From Rhodococcus sp. HNM0563 (GTDB taxonomy: Bacteria; Actinomycetota; Actinomycetes; Mycobacteriales; Mycobacteriaceae), in assembly GCF_012726195.1 (NCBI RefSeq), contig NZ_JAASAF010000003.1, positions 310,001-374,000 on the forward strand: a stretch of 64,000 nt of DNA. Reading direction: 5' to 3'. Made by a program: the position numbers and the translations under genes. A model generated the notes under the pieces. The model saw only the letters and a program-made list of their open reading frames with translations, was not told where the DNA came from and ran no database searches. Position 1 is the stretch's first letter, and each line of letters begins with the position of its first letter. Below are positions 9,220 through 19,000 of this stretch, piece after piece.

Positions 9220-10422
9220 TCACCGCAGCGAACTCGGCACGAGCGGCTCGTCGAGCAGGCGCTGGAAGCGTTCGGAACGCGCGTCGCCGACCGGAACCTG
9301 AGCGAGCCAACCCCCGAGCAGCCGGTAGCCCTCCACGTAGGTGCTGATGTAGGCGCGCCACAGCGGCGACGACAGGAACCGCAACGATTGCCGCGCGCGT
9401 TCCGGACTCGACAGCGACCAGCGTTGAAGGAACCCGGCGACATCGTCGTGACTGCGCCCGCGGTCGTGCAGCAGCAGTGCGGCATCCTGACGCACCGAAA
9501 GCAACCCGGCGGATGCCTGTCCCAGCTGCTCTGCGAGTTCCCCGTCGAATCGGAGTCCGAGATCCGCGTAGATCTCCTGCGCCCAGAGCCCCCACCCCGG
9601 CCCGACGATCGCCTCGAGCGCGAGGTCGGCGAGCCCCTCGGCCATGAGGCACTGCGGGGTGTTGACGAGGAACAACGTCTGCTCACCTTGCCCGCCCGCG
9701 ACGAGGCCCGCCTCCTTCCTGCAGTGTTCGGTGTGATGCCCGGGGTAGGCCTCGTGCGCGATCAGCCTCGGCAGATTCGACATCTGCTGCTCGAGGTCGG
9801 AGTTGATCGCGACCCGCGACCGGTAGTCGCCGAGGTAGTAGTTGAACCCGGACCACGGCTTGTCGCCGACCACCTCGTATTCGACGTGCTCGGTCTCGGG
9901 CAGCGGGTAGACCGCGCGGACTCTGTCGCGCAGCGCACTCGAAAAAGCCTCGATGCATTCGGCAAGCCGGTCGGCGGGAATCACCTCGGTCTTGCGATGA
10001 GCCTGCAGCCGTTCGGCCAGCGACGTTCCACTGCCCCCTCCCGGCGGCAGGAGCGCGTCGAGACGACGATGTGCGTCGCGGTAGTCGTCTTCGTTTCCGG
10101 GCTCGATGTGCACATCGAAATAGGCCTCGACCTCGTCGACGAATCCGATGTCGTCGCCTGCGAACTTGCGGGCGGAGCAGTCCAGTGCCCGCAGGTGGGC
10201 GTCGAGAAACCGGGTCCGCTCGTCGGAGAGTCCCGCAGCCGGAAGCTCGCGGCGGAGCCGTTGCGCGGTGTGTGATAGATCACGAGGCGCTGGCGGCGGC
10301 GCGTTCTCCGTTCGGTGTCGCAACTCCGGGTCGCCGGTGTAGGCGTCGACGAATCCCTCTTCGAGACGGTCGAAAGCCAGCCCCAACAGCAGGTATTCCC
10401 GTACGAATGCGTCCGATCCCAT
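9220..10422 (-). CDS. DUF885 family putative metallopeptidase
   Basis: 400 residues. The motif HEAYPGHH at about 223-230 contains a zinc-ligand-like HExxxxHH arrangement typical of DUF885 proteins, which resemble M32/thermolysin-like peptidases. [14 protein letters not shown] downstream supplies a further acidic helix. The start chosen is ATG 10422 ([10 protein letters not shown]); the in-frame extension to 10551 is Pro/Arg-rich and unlike the family. There is no signal peptide, so it is probably cytoplasmic. The substrate is unknown. It lies between glyA and coaA as in mycobacteria and is divergent from coaA. Confidence 0.82.
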   Translation of the reverse strand: MGSDAFVREYLLLGLAFDRLEEGFVDAYTGDPELRHRTENAPPPAPRDLSHTAQRLRRELPAAGLSDERTRFLDAHLRALDCSARKFAGDDIGFVDEVEAYFDVHIEPGNEDDYRDAHRRLDALLPPGGGSGTSLAERLQAHRKTEVIPADRLAECIEAFSSALRDRVRAVYPLPETEHVEYEVVGDKPWSGFNYYLGDYRSRVAINSDLEQQMSNLPRLIAHEAYPGHHTEHCRKEAGLVAGGQGEQTLFLVNTPQCLMAEGLADLALEAIVGPGWGLWAQEIYADLGLRFDGELAEQLGQASAGLLSVRQDAALLLHDRGRSHDDVAGFLQRWSLSSPERARQSLRFLSSPLWRAYISTYVEGYRLLGGWLAQVPVGDARSERFQRLLDEPLVPSSLR

Positions 10423-10597
10423 ACCCGGCAACACTAGTCGCTCCCCCGGCGGCACAACGCGCGGTTCCGCCACGCGCGGGGACCCCGACGACGCATCATC
10501 CTGTGTCAGCGAGCACAATCCCCTCCATGGACACGCAGCGCCACGACCCACGCAGGGGCCGCATCGACCGAATGTGCGTCATCGGGGGGACGTACCG

Positions 10598-11530
10598 ATG
10601 GCGCGTTTGAGCGAACCCAGCCCGTACGTCGAGTTCGACCGCAAGCAGTGGCGAACACTGCGTAAGTCCACACCGCTCGTGCTCACCGAGGACGAACTCG
10701 TAGGGCTACGCGGGCTTGGTGAGCAGATCGACCTCGCCGAGGTGGCCGAGGTGTACCTGCCCCTCGCTCGCCTGATCCACCTCCAGGTCGCAGCGCGACA
10801 ACGCCTGTTCGCAGCGACCGCAACCTTCCTCGGGGAGAAGCATCCCGACCGCCAGGTGCCGTTCGTGATCGGTGTCGCGGGCTCGGTTGCCGTGGGCAAA
10901 TCCACCACCGCGCGCGTACTTCAAGCCCTGCTGGCGCGATGGGAGCATCATCCCCGCGTCGATCTGGTGACCACCGACGGTTTCCTGTATCCGTCGAAGG
11001 AACTGATCCGCCGGAACATCATGCATCGGAAGGGCTTCCCGGAAAGCTACGACCGGCGCAAGCTGCTGCGCTTCGTCACCGAGGTCAAGTCGGGGGCCGA
11101 AGAGGTTGCAGCCCCGCTCTATTCACACATCTCGTACGACGTCGTCCCGGGCCAGTACCATGTGGTCCGGCAGCCGGACATCCTCATCATCGAGGGCCTC
11201 AACGTCCTGCAGACCGGACCCCGCCTGATGGTGTCCGACCTGTTCGATTTCTCCATCTACGTCGATGCCCGCATCGAGGACATCGAGAAGTGGTATGTAG
11301 ACAGGTTTCTCGCCCTGCGGAAGACGTCGTTCTCGAATCCCGACGCACATTTCCACCACTACGCGGGACTGTCCGATCGTGATGCGATGAGCGCCGCGAA
11401 AGAGCTCTGGCACTCGATCAACCTGCCGAATCTGGTGGAGAACATCCTGCCGACCCGGCCGCGCGCGACTCTCGTACTCCGCAAGGACACCAACCACTCC
11501 ATCAACAGGCTGCGGCTGCGAAAGATCTGA
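10598..11530 (+). CDS. coaA: Type I pantothenate kinase
   Basis: 310 residues, the length of bacterial PanK-I. It phosphorylates pantothenate with ATP, the first and controlling step of coenzyme A synthesis. The P-loop [12 protein letters not shown] lies near residues 92-103. [20 protein letters not shown] and the C-terminal [14 protein letters not shown] are family motifs. ATG 10598 gives the usual [13 protein letters not shown] start, with a G-rich Shine-Dalgarno (GGGGGG) upstream. It converges with the cis-prenyltransferase gene, and the two stop codons sit within one palindrome. Confidence 0.97.
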   Translation: MARLSEPSPYVEFDRKQWRTLRKSTPLVLTEDELVGLRGLGEQIDLAEVAEVYLPLARLIHLQVAARQRLFAATATFLGEKHPDRQVPFVIGVAGSVAVGKSTTARVLQALLARWEHHPRVDLVTTDGFLYPSKELIRRNIMHRKGFPESYDRRKLLRFVTEVKSGAEEVAAPLYSHISYDVVPGQYHVVRQPDILIIEGLNVLQTGPRLMVSDLFDFSIYVDARIEDIEKWYVDRFLALRKTSFSNPDAHFHHYAGLSDRDAMSAAKELWHSINLPNLVENILPTRPRATLVLRKDTNHSINRLRLRKI

Positions 11531-11544
11531 CCGGCCCGGTCAGA
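11526..11544. terminator. Palindrome spanning both convergent stop codons of coaA and the prenyltransferase
   Basis: TCTGACCGG (11526-11534), one central base, CCGGTCAGA (11536-11544). The coaA TGA is 11528-11530 and the opposite-strand TGA is 11540-11542, so each stop codon is part of the stem. Possible minimal bidirectional terminator. Confidence 0.4.
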
Positions 11545-12307
11545 CCCCGAAACGACGATGCCGGGCCGCGAAGTCGCGGAGGGCGCGAAGGAAGTCGACT
11601 CGCCGGAACTCGGGCCAGTATGCCTCGGTGAACCAGATCTCCGAGTACGCGCTCTGCCACAGCAGGAAGCCCGAGAGGCGCTGCTCACCGGAGGTGCGGA
11701 TCACGAGATCCGGATCGGGCTGCCCCGAGGTGTAGAGGTGGCTGCCGACGCCTTCGACGGTGACCGCGTCGATCAACTCGTCGGCCGAGAGCCCTTCTGC
11801 CCGCTTCTTGCGCAGCAGCGCCTGCACAGCGTCGACGATCTCCTGCCGGCCGCCGTATCCGACGGCGACGTTGACGTGTGTGCCGGTACGGCCCGCGGTC
11901 CCGGCCGCGGCTTCACGCAACCGGGTCGCGTGATCGTCCGGAAGCAGTTCGGGAGTGCCGACGATCTTGACGCTCCAGTTCTGGTCCGGCGCCGAGATCT
12001 CCTCGACGACGTCGGCGATGATCTCTAGGAGGGCGTCGAGCTCCTCGGGGTCGCGACGGAGGTTCTCGGTGGACAGCAGATAGATCGTCGCGGTTTCGAT
12101 ACCCGCGGCGTCGCACCAGCTCAGCAATTCGGCGATCTTGCGGGCACCCATGCGGTGACCGTGCGCGACGTCCGTGAACCCGTTCTCTCGTGCCCATCGG
12201 CGGTTCCCGTCGCACATCACCGCGACGTGTCGCGGTTGGCGAGCTCCTTCGAGCTCTCTGAGCAATCGCCGTTCGTAGAGCCCGTACAGCACGCCGCTGA
12301 GCCTCAC
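11540..12307 (-). CDS. cis-prenyltransferase ((2Z,6E)-farnesyl diphosphate synthase-like)
   Basis: 255 residues of the UPP synthase family. Signatures are HVAVMCDGNRRWA (catalytic Asp), VGYGGRQEIVDA and DLVIRTSGEQRLSGFLLWQSAYSE. In synteny it corresponds to Rv1086, which makes Z,E-farnesyl diphosphate, the precursor for decaprenyl phosphate used in arabinogalactan and peptidoglycan synthesis. A second paralogue (Rv2361c-like) would be expected elsewhere. The start is GTG 12307 without a Shine-Dalgarno; TAATGT lies about 25 bases upstream on the minus strand. Confidence 0.9.
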   Translation of the reverse strand: MRLSGVLYGLYERRLLRELEGARQPRHVAVMCDGNRRWARENGFTDVAHGHRMGARKIAELLSWCDAAGIETATIYLLSTENLRRDPEELDALLEIIADVVEEISAPDQNWSVKIVGTPELLPDDHATRLREAAAGTAGRTGTHVNVAVGYGGRQEIVDAVQALLRKKRAEGLSADELIDAVTVEGVGSHLYTSGQPDPDLVIRTSGEQRLSGFLLWQSAYSEIWFTEAYWPEFRRVDFLRALRDFAARHRRFGV

Positions 12308-12416
12308 CGCGTCATCACCACGTGAGTCACATTACGCCCACGAGTTGTCGCGGTTGCGACGGTGGGCAACAACACTCGCGCGCTCCTCCCCCGCCCCGGT
12401 AGCGTGACATCCATTG

Positions 12417-12436
12417 AACCTACGCAACCGTAGGTT
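12417..12436. promoter_or_regulatory. Perfect inverted repeat, candidate operator for the hemolysin III gene
   Basis: AACCTACG-CAAC-CGTAGGTT, 8-base perfect arms with a 4-base spacer. The right arm contains TAGGTT, a plausible -10, 28 bases before ATG 12465. The size and symmetry are those of a TetR-family operator; the binding protein is unknown. Confidence 0.5.
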
Positions 12437-12464
12437 ACTGTCCGGTCGGGAAGGATCCACCCAG

Positions 12465-13130
12465 ATGACGGCCTTCGGAATCGACGAGCTGCCCGTCAAA
12501 CCTCGCATGCGCGGGTGGATCCACCTGTGGGCATTCGGGGCCGCGGTGATCGCGGGCATCGTTCTGGTGTACGCCGCCACGATGATGCATCCCACCGCGA
12601 CGTGGCCGACCCTGATCTACAGCATCACGGTGTGCGGCCTCTTCGGAATCAGTGCCCTCTACCACCGCGTCCACTGGCACAACCCCCGGCACAGAATGTG
12701 GATGAAGCGAGCCGACCATTCGATGATCTTCGTCTTCATCGCAGGCAGCTACACCCCGTTCGCGACCCTCGCTTTGCCACCCGAGACCGGGCGGACACTT
12801 CTGACGATCGTCTGGGCGGGCGCAGCGGGTGGCGTCGCACTGAAGATGCTGTGGCCGACCGCACCGCGATGGGTGGGCGTGCCCCTCTATCTCCTACTCG
12901 GATGGGCGATCGTTCCCGTCGCCGGCGACCTCGTATCCGAAGTGGGCGTCGCCCCGATGGTCCTGCTCGTCGTGGGCGGACTGTTCTACAGCGCCGGAGC
13001 GATTCTGTACGCGACGAAATGGCCCGACCCGTGGCCCTCGACGTTCGGGCACCATGAGTTCTTCCACGCCGCTACCGTCATCGCGGCGGCGTGTCACGCA
13101 GTTGCGGTCTGGCTCGTCGTGTTCACCTGA
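12465..13130 (+). CDS. trhA: Hemolysin III / TrhA family seven-helix membrane protein
   Basis: 221 residues with seven hydrophobic segments. Residues typical of the family's metal site are ISALYHRVHW near helix 2, RADHSMIFVFIAGSYTPF, and HHEFFHAATV near the end. The family (PAQR/TrhA/YqfA) has been linked to membrane lipid homeostasis; the hemolysin name is historical. ATG 12465 has a GGAAGGA Shine-Dalgarno. Position beside the cis-prenyltransferase agrees with Rv1085c-Rv1086. A perfect palindrome overlaps its presumed promoter, suggesting a dedicated repressor. Confidence 0.9.
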   Translation: MTAFGIDELPVKPRMRGWIHLWAFGAAVIAGIVLVYAATMMHPTATWPTLIYSITVCGLFGISALYHRVHWHNPRHRMWMKRADHSMIFVFIAGSYTPFATLALPPETGRTLLTIVWAGAAGGVALKMLWPTAPRWVGVPLYLLLGWAIVPVAGDLVSEVGVAPMVLLVVGGLFYSAGAILYATKWPDPWPSTFGHHEFFHAATVIAAACHAVAVWLVVFT

Positions 13131-13181
13131 ATCGTTCGATCGGACTCATCACACCCTGCAGCACCAATGGTCACGATTCGG

Positions 13182-13187
13182 TAACCT
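13182..13187 (+). promoter_or_regulatory. Candidate -10 for leaderless mscS
   Basis: TAACCT ends eight bases before ATG 13196, with no Shine-Dalgarno between. Confidence 0.4.
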
Positions 13188-13195
13188 CGCGTGCA

Positions 13196-14110
13196 ATGTC
13201 TATCTCGCTTCTCGCCTTCGAATTGACCGACACGAATCGCGAGTGGCTGATCCACAAGCCACTCGCGATCGTCAGCTACATCGTTGTCGCAGTGGTGCTC
13301 AGATATGTGCTGCACAAACTGATCGACCGCATGACGCTGCCCCGCGATCCCGCCCGGCCACCCAAGCGGTCGATCCTGCGCCCCCTGCAGGATCGCGCGG
13401 GCAAGCCCCTCGGCGATCCGGCCGCACGCGAGCGACGCGCTCAGCGCGCCCAGACCATCGGATCCGTTTTCAAATCCGGCGTGTCCATCATCGTGCTGGG
13501 ATGGGTCGTGTTGCAGACCCTCGACAGGCTCGGCTTCAACGTCGCACCGTTCATCGCCTCGGCCGGTATCGCCGGTGTCGCGCTCGGTTTCGGCGCTCAG
13601 AACCTGGTCCGGGATTTCATCTCCGGCATGTTCATGCTGCTCGAGGACCAATACGGAGTGGGTGACGTGGTCGATGTGGGAGATGCCATCGGCACGGTCG
13701 AATCCGTCGGACTCCGGGTGACGACGATCCGCGACATCGACGGGACACTGTGGTACTGCCGCAACGGGGAGATTCTGCGAGTCGGCAACATGAGCCAGGG
13801 TCACGCGGTCGCGGTCGTCGATGTGCCGATCGCCCCCACGGCGAACGTCGACCGCGCGCAACAGGTCGCATTCCGTGCGGTGATCGAAACGGCCGACCGC
13901 GACGACATCGCACCCTACGTTCTGGAAAAACCCGAACTGCTCGGCGTGAACTCGGTCACCGCCGGCGCGGTCACCCTCCGCATGACCGTGCGGGTGCGAG
14001 CCGGCAAGCAGTGGGCGGTCCGCCGCGCCCTGACCGGCGCGGTACTCGAGTCGTTCGATTCGAACGGAATCGAGTCGCCGTCGCTGATGCTCGCGCCGGT
14101 CGCGACGTAG
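13196..14110 (+). CDS. MscS-family mechanosensitive channel
   Basis: 304 residues. Hydrophobic helices lie at about 20-38 and 95-115, followed by the MscS pore helix region (ASAGIAGVALGFGAQNLVRDFISG) abbreviated here as GIAGVALGFGAQ, with alternating Gly/Ala packing. The beta domain motif GDVVDVGDAIGTVESVGLR follows. It is a small-conductance osmotic release channel type in the cytoplasmic membrane. ATG 13196 is chosen over an in-frame start at 13091 because it follows a TANNNT element and begins with the first membrane-proximal segment. It is the first gene after the break in core synteny. Confidence 0.9.
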   Translation: MSISLLAFELTDTNREWLIHKPLAIVSYIVVAVVLRYVLHKLIDRMTLPRDPARPPKRSILRPLQDRAGKPLGDPAARERRAQRAQTIGSVFKSGVSIIVLGWVVLQTLDRLGFNVAPFIASAGIAGVALGFGAQNLVRDFISGMFMLLEDQYGVGDVVDVGDAIGTVESVGLRVTTIRDIDGTLWYCRNGEILRVGNMSQGHAVAVVDVPIAPTANVDRAQQVAFRAVIETADRDDIAPYVLEKPELLGVNSVTAGAVTLRMTVRVRAGKQWAVRRALTGAVLESFDSNGIESPSLMLAPVAT

Positions 14111-14142
14111 CCGGGCTGCGGGCACCTCGGTGACGGCCGTCC

Positions 14143-15162
14143 TCAACCCCGGTAGCGCACCGGCTCCCCGCGATCGACCCGTTCACGCTGCGGAACGACG
14201 GTGTACTTCGGGTCTTTCGCCGAGGCGATACCCGCCTCGTAGACGCCGAGGCGAGTGCACAGCGAGCCCGCCATGAGTGCGGCACCGGACACCATCGACA
14301 ACACTCGGCTGCGACGCCCGGCGAATGCTCCGATGGCACCCAGCGCCGTCAGGGCCTTGCTGACCCTCATGAACTGTCCGGTCCTGCCCCGATGAAGTGT
14401 CTCGGCGGGCAGACCCATCGATTGTTCCATCCGATGTTCTGTTGCGAGCTCGACGAACGCGCCGCCGACTGCGAACGCGCGCGCAGGACCGGCCTCGTCG
14501 ACGGGCGCGCCCAGGAGACCGAGACCGCCGGACGCCGCGGCAGCCGACCCACAGAACACGAAGGGAAGCTCCTTGTAGGCCGAATGCCAGGCCGGGGTGG
14601 CGGTGTCGGAGAGCAGCACTCCCGTGTAGGAAGCCACCGGTGCTGCGGTCAGGGCCCCCGCAATCCCGGCGGGCCGACCGAGGGCGAGCAGTAGCCGGAC
14701 CGGACCCCGCTTCCAGCCGTCGGGCAACATTCCGGCCACTTCCGCCGCCGCGGCGATACCCGCGAACGGACCGTGCAGAGACAGGATCCAGGTACCGACC
14801 GACATCGGCGACGTCGGCTTCACGACCCGCAGCATGTTGAGGAAACGGCTCGGCCTGCCCAGGTCGCGAACGAGGGCGCCGACACTGACGAGCAGGGACA
14901 CGAGCGACCCCAACCGGGCGACGCGACGCAGTGCAGGGCGACCGGTCAGGTCCGCGCCCGCGGCGAGCAGAGAAGATCCGGCCGCCACGCCACCGGTGAA
15001 CAGGTAGACAGCGATGTCGTGCTCCCACGGCGCGGGCTTCACGATGGGGCGCCCGTAATAGGACTCGAAGTCGGCTTCCGGCACCATCACCCGGTCGCCG
15101 CCCCGAGCGCCACCCGACCGATGGGGATTGCCCGGACTGCCGCCGTGCTGCACCTGGGTCAT
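14143..15162 (-). CDS. NrfD-type membrane subunit of the formate dehydrogenase
   Basis: 339 residues. After a hydrophilic N-terminus with YYGRPIVKPAPWEHDIAVYLFTGG, eight or so hydrophobic segments follow, with GRPSRFLNMLRVVKPTSPMSVGTW, the NrfD/PsrC signature. This quinone-interacting subunit lacks heme ligands typical of FdnI cytochrome b. It would accept electrons from the FeS subunit and reduce menaquinone. ATG 15162 overlaps the stop codon of the FeS gene (ATGA), so the two are translationally coupled. It is the last gene of selD-fdhA-fdhB-nrfD. Confidence 0.88.
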   Translation of the reverse strand: MTQVQHGGSPGNPHRSGGARGGDRVMVPEADFESYYGRPIVKPAPWEHDIAVYLFTGGVAAGSSLLAAGADLTGRPALRRVARLGSLVSLLVSVGALVRDLGRPSRFLNMLRVVKPTSPMSVGTWILSLHGPFAGIAAAAEVAGMLPDGWKRGPVRLLLALGRPAGIAGALTAAPVASYTGVLLSDTATPAWHSAYKELPFVFCGSAAAASGGLGLLGAPVDEAGPARAFAVGGAFVELATEHRMEQSMGLPAETLHRGRTGQFMRVSKALTALGAIGAFAGRRSRVLSMVSGAALMAGSLCTRLGVYEAGIASAKDPKYTVVPQRERVDRGEPVRYRG

Positions 15163-16073
15163 CCGCGCCTCCTCAGGAACGACACGGCAGCACCCGCCAG
15201 CATCGCGACCGCCGCGACGGCGGCCCGACCCCACATCTCCGGTAGGTCCTTGGTGGTCACCACCGGGTCCGGAGGCAGTCCGTAGACCTCCGGCTCGTCG
15301 AGCAGCAGGAAGAAGGCGCCGGTTCCGCCGACCCCATCCTCCGGATCGTTGCCGTAGAGACGTGCCTCCGATACCCCCCGCTCGTGCAACAACGCCAGTC
15401 GCTCGTCGGCCCGCGCACGCAACTCCTCGACGTCGCCGAACTGGATCGACTCGGTGGGGCAGGCCTGCGCACACGAGGGTGTCTGGCCGTCGGTGAGCCG
15501 GTCGTAGCAGAGCGTGCACTTCTGGGCGATTCCGACCTTCGGGTCGTCCTCCGGTCCCTTGCGACGGTCGATGACACCGTACGGACAGGCGGCCACGCAG
15601 TAGCCGCAGCCGTTGCAGATCTCGTCCTGCACGACCACGGTGCCGAACTCGCTTCGGAACAGGGAACCGGTGGGGCAGACGTCGAGACAGGCCGCGTGGG
15701 TGCAGTGCTTGCACACGTCCGAGGACATCAGCCACTGGAAGTCGGGTTTCTCCTCATCCGGCCGATCACTCGGTGCCGCACCGACGGAGGGCATGCCCAA
15801 CGACACCGCGGCCGGCTTCTCCACCGGGCGTTCGATGAAGGCGACGTGCCGCCACTGATTGGCGTTGAGCGAGTGGCTGTTGTCGTAGGAGGTGCCCAGC
15901 ATCTGAAACAGGTTCTCGGGGACGTCGTTCCATTCCTTGCATGCGACCTCGCAGGCCTTGCATCCGATGCACACGCTCGTGTCGGTGAAGAAGCCCTTCC
16001 GTGGCGGCGAATCCTCGTACCCGGCATCGGGTGCCGGGTCGAGCGGTCCGAAGAGACTGTTGCGGCCGATCAC
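15159..16073 (-). CDS. fdhB: Formate dehydrogenase iron-sulfur (beta) subunit
   Basis: 304 residues with four cysteine clusters for [4Fe-4S] centres: CIGCKACEVAC (35-45), CKHCTHAACLDVC, CNGCGYCVAAC, and CTLCYDRL...CAQAC. The order and spacing match FdnH/FdoH. A C-terminal hydrophobic helix ending in RRRG (about 280-304) anchors it in the membrane. GTG 16073 is the start because it overlaps the fdhA stop codon (GTGA) and gives the family-like N-terminus; longer in-frame starts lie inside fdhA. It relays electrons from the molybdo/tungsto-bis-MGD subunit to the membrane subunit. Confidence 0.94.
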   Translation of the reverse strand: MIGRNSLFGPLDPAPDAGYEDSPPRKGFFTDTSVCIGCKACEVACKEWNDVPENLFQMLGTSYDNSHSLNANQWRHVAFIERPVEKPAAVSLGMPSVGAAPSDRPDEEKPDFQWLMSSDVCKHCTHAACLDVCPTGSLFRSEFGTVVVQDEICNGCGYCVAACPYGVIDRRKGPEDDPKVGIAQKCTLCYDRLTDGQTPSCAQACPTESIQFGDVEELRARADERLALLHERGVSEARLYGNDPEDGVGGTGAFFLLLDEPEVYGLPPDPVVTTKDLPEMWGRAAVAAVAMLAGAAVSFLRRRG

Positions 16074-19000
16074 TCGTCGTCCTCCTCCTCTTGGGTACCT
16101 GTGTCTTCCGAGGCGGTGACAATGTCGTCCGAGACGGTGACGATGGGTGGGTACTCGGCGTCGGTTACCCCGGCCCTGCTCGTGTACTCCTCGACGTACT
16201 GTCGCATCGCCGCTCCGGTCGGGCGCCGTCCTGGCTGGACATCGCACGTACCGACCTTGGATTCTTGAATGAGCACGTTCGGGTCGAGCGTGATGCCGAA
16301 CAGGTCGTTGGCGGAATCACCCTTGACCAGGCCGCCGCTGCCCCAGTGGTAGGGCATCCAGACCTGGTGGACGGTACGTCCTTCGACCTTCAGCGGCCGC
16401 AGTCGCTCCGTCACCAGTACCCGGCCCTCGACCACCGAACGTGCGGTGACGACGTGGCACCACCCCATGTGCTCGAGGCCACGCTCGGCTGCCAGTGCAG
16501 GCGAGACCTCTACGAACATCTCCGGTTGAAGCTCGGCGAGATGTTCGAGGTACCGGCTCATCCCGCCCGCGGTGTGGTGCTCGGTGAGCCGACTGGTCGT
16601 GAACACGAACGGGAAGACGTCGACGTGCTCCTCGGGCGGGGCGGGGTTCATCGGGTTGTCGTCGCGGCGGTACTCGACGCGCGTCGGGTTGGCCTGCTGC
16701 CCGTAGAGCTGGTTCCGGAACGGCGACTCCACAGGTTCGTAGTGGGTCGGCATCGGGCCGTCGACCAGTCCCTGCGGTGCGTAGAGGGCGCCCTTGCCGT
16801 CGCCCTGCATGATGAACGGATCGATTCCCTCGATCGCCTCGACACCGTCGGCACCCGCCGGCGCGCGGTAGCTCGGCGGCTTGGTCTTCTCGAAGTCGGG
16901 CACGTCCTCGCCGGTCCACTGTTGCGCGTCGGCGTCCCACCACACATAGGCCTTGCGTTCGCTCCACGGTCTGCCCTCGGGATCGGCGGACGCCCGGTTG
17001 TAGAGGATGCGACGGTTCATCGGCCACGCCCAACCCCACTCCGGAGCCACGAACGACTGCTCGTGACGGGACTTGCGGCGGTTGGCCTGGTTGACGCCGT
17101 CGGCATAGACACCGGTGTAGATCCAGCAGCCACCCAGGGTGGAGCCGTCGTCCTTCATCTCGGTGAACGACGACAGCGGCCGGCGCGTCGCCACGTCGTA
17201 GCCGTTGATCTCCATCAGCACGGCTTCGGCGCTGGGCTCGTCGTGCTCGCCGTGCACTGGATAATCCCATGCCAGGTCGAGCAGCGGCCGGTCGCGCTCG
17301 TCGGTCGACTCGGCCAGACGCTCCCGCATCATGCGGCCGAGGTGGTAGAAGAACCACAGTTCCGAGCGGCAGTCCTCCGGTGGTTCGACGGCCTTCTCCC
17401 GCCACTGCAGCATCCGCTGGGTCTGCGTGAAGGTGCCTTCCTTCTCGGCGTAGGAGGCCGCCGGGAAGAGGAACACCTCGGTGGGGCACTCCTCGGTCAC
17501 GATCTCCCCGGTCTCGATTTCCGGGGAGTCCTTCCAGAAGTTGGCGCTCTCGATCTCGAACAGGTCGCGCACGACGAGCCAGTCGAGGTTCGCCATCCCG
17601 AGCCGCTGGGCGCGCCCGTGGGCGGAGCCGACGGCCGGGTTCTGCCCGAGGAGGAAGTAGCCCTTGACCTTTCCGTCGATCATGTCGAGCACCGAACGAT
17701 AGGTGCCGTGGTCGCCGGTGATCTTCGGCATGTAGTCGAAGCAGTAGTCGTTGTCGGCGGTCGCCGCGTCGCCCCAGTAGGCCTTGAGCAGGTTCACCGC
17801 GTAGGCGTCGGCCTTCGACCAGAAACCCTTGCTGCCCGGGTTGCGCACGCTGTCGACCCAGTCCGTGAACGAATGGTGCTTGTTCGCGTCGGGCATCGGC
17901 AGGTAGCCGGGCAACAGGTTGAACAGTGTCGGAATGTCGGTCGAGCCCTGGATGCTGGCGTGACCACGCAGCGCCATGATGCCTCCGCCGGGGCGGCCCA
18001 TGTTGCCGAGCAGCAACTGCAGGATCGCGCCGGTGCGGATGTACTGCACGCCCACACTGTGCTGGGTCCAGCCCACGCTGTAGACGAGCGCCGTCGTCCG
18101 CTCCCGGCCGGAGTTCTCGGTCCACGCGCGGCAGACGTCGAGGAAGTCCTCCTGCGAGACGCCGCACACCTGCTCGACGACCTCGGGCGTATAGCGCGCG
18201 AAGTGTCGCTTGAGCACCTGGTACACGCAACGCGGATGCTGCAGGGTCTCGTCGCGCTTCGGGTGACCCGAGATCTGGATGCCGTGCGCCTCGTGTTGCA
18301 TACCCGCGGCGGTGGCCCGGTGCTTCGCGTGGTCCCCGGAGTTCTCGGCCTGGGAGTCGTGCAGATCTCCCGGCTCGTCCTCGACGTCGTATTGCCAGCT
18401 CGTCGGATCGTAGGTACGCGTCTCGGGGTCGAAGCCCGAGAAGAGCCCGTCGAGGTCGTCGGTGTCCTCGAACTTGTCGCTGACGAGCATCGCCGCGTTG
18501 GTGTAATTGACGACGTATTCGCGGAAGTCCAGCTCGTTGCTCAAGACATAGTTGATGACGCCACCGAGGAAGGCGATGTCGCTGCCGACCCGGATGGGCA
18601 CATGCTTGTCCGCCACTGCGCTGGTGCGTGTGAAGCGCGGATCGACGTGGATGATGCGGGCACCGCGCATCTGGGCCTCCACGACCCACTGGAAGCCCAC
18701 GGGGTGGGCCTCGGCCATGTTGGAGCCCTGAATGACGATGCAGTCAGCGTTGGCCAGGTCGGCTGTGTAGCCGGTGGCGCCGCCGCGCCCGAAGCTGGTC
18801 CCCAGACCGGGGACGGTGGCGGAGTGTCATATGCGGGCCTGATTCTCGACCTGGATCGCCCCCATCGCCGTGAACAGCTTCTTGATGAGGTAGTTCTCCT
18901 CGTTGTCCAGCGTCGCACCGCCGAGGCTTGCGATGCCCATCGTGCGCCGGACGCGGCGACCCTTCTCGTCGAGTTCCTGCCAGGTGTCGCGCCGGGTCTG

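Noticed and set aside
18827-18829. Nonsense mutation or frameshift splitting fdhA into two genes
   Set aside because: The frame is the same on both sides, the TGA falls exactly at the Sec position of FDH, a SECIS follows, and all sel genes are adjacent.
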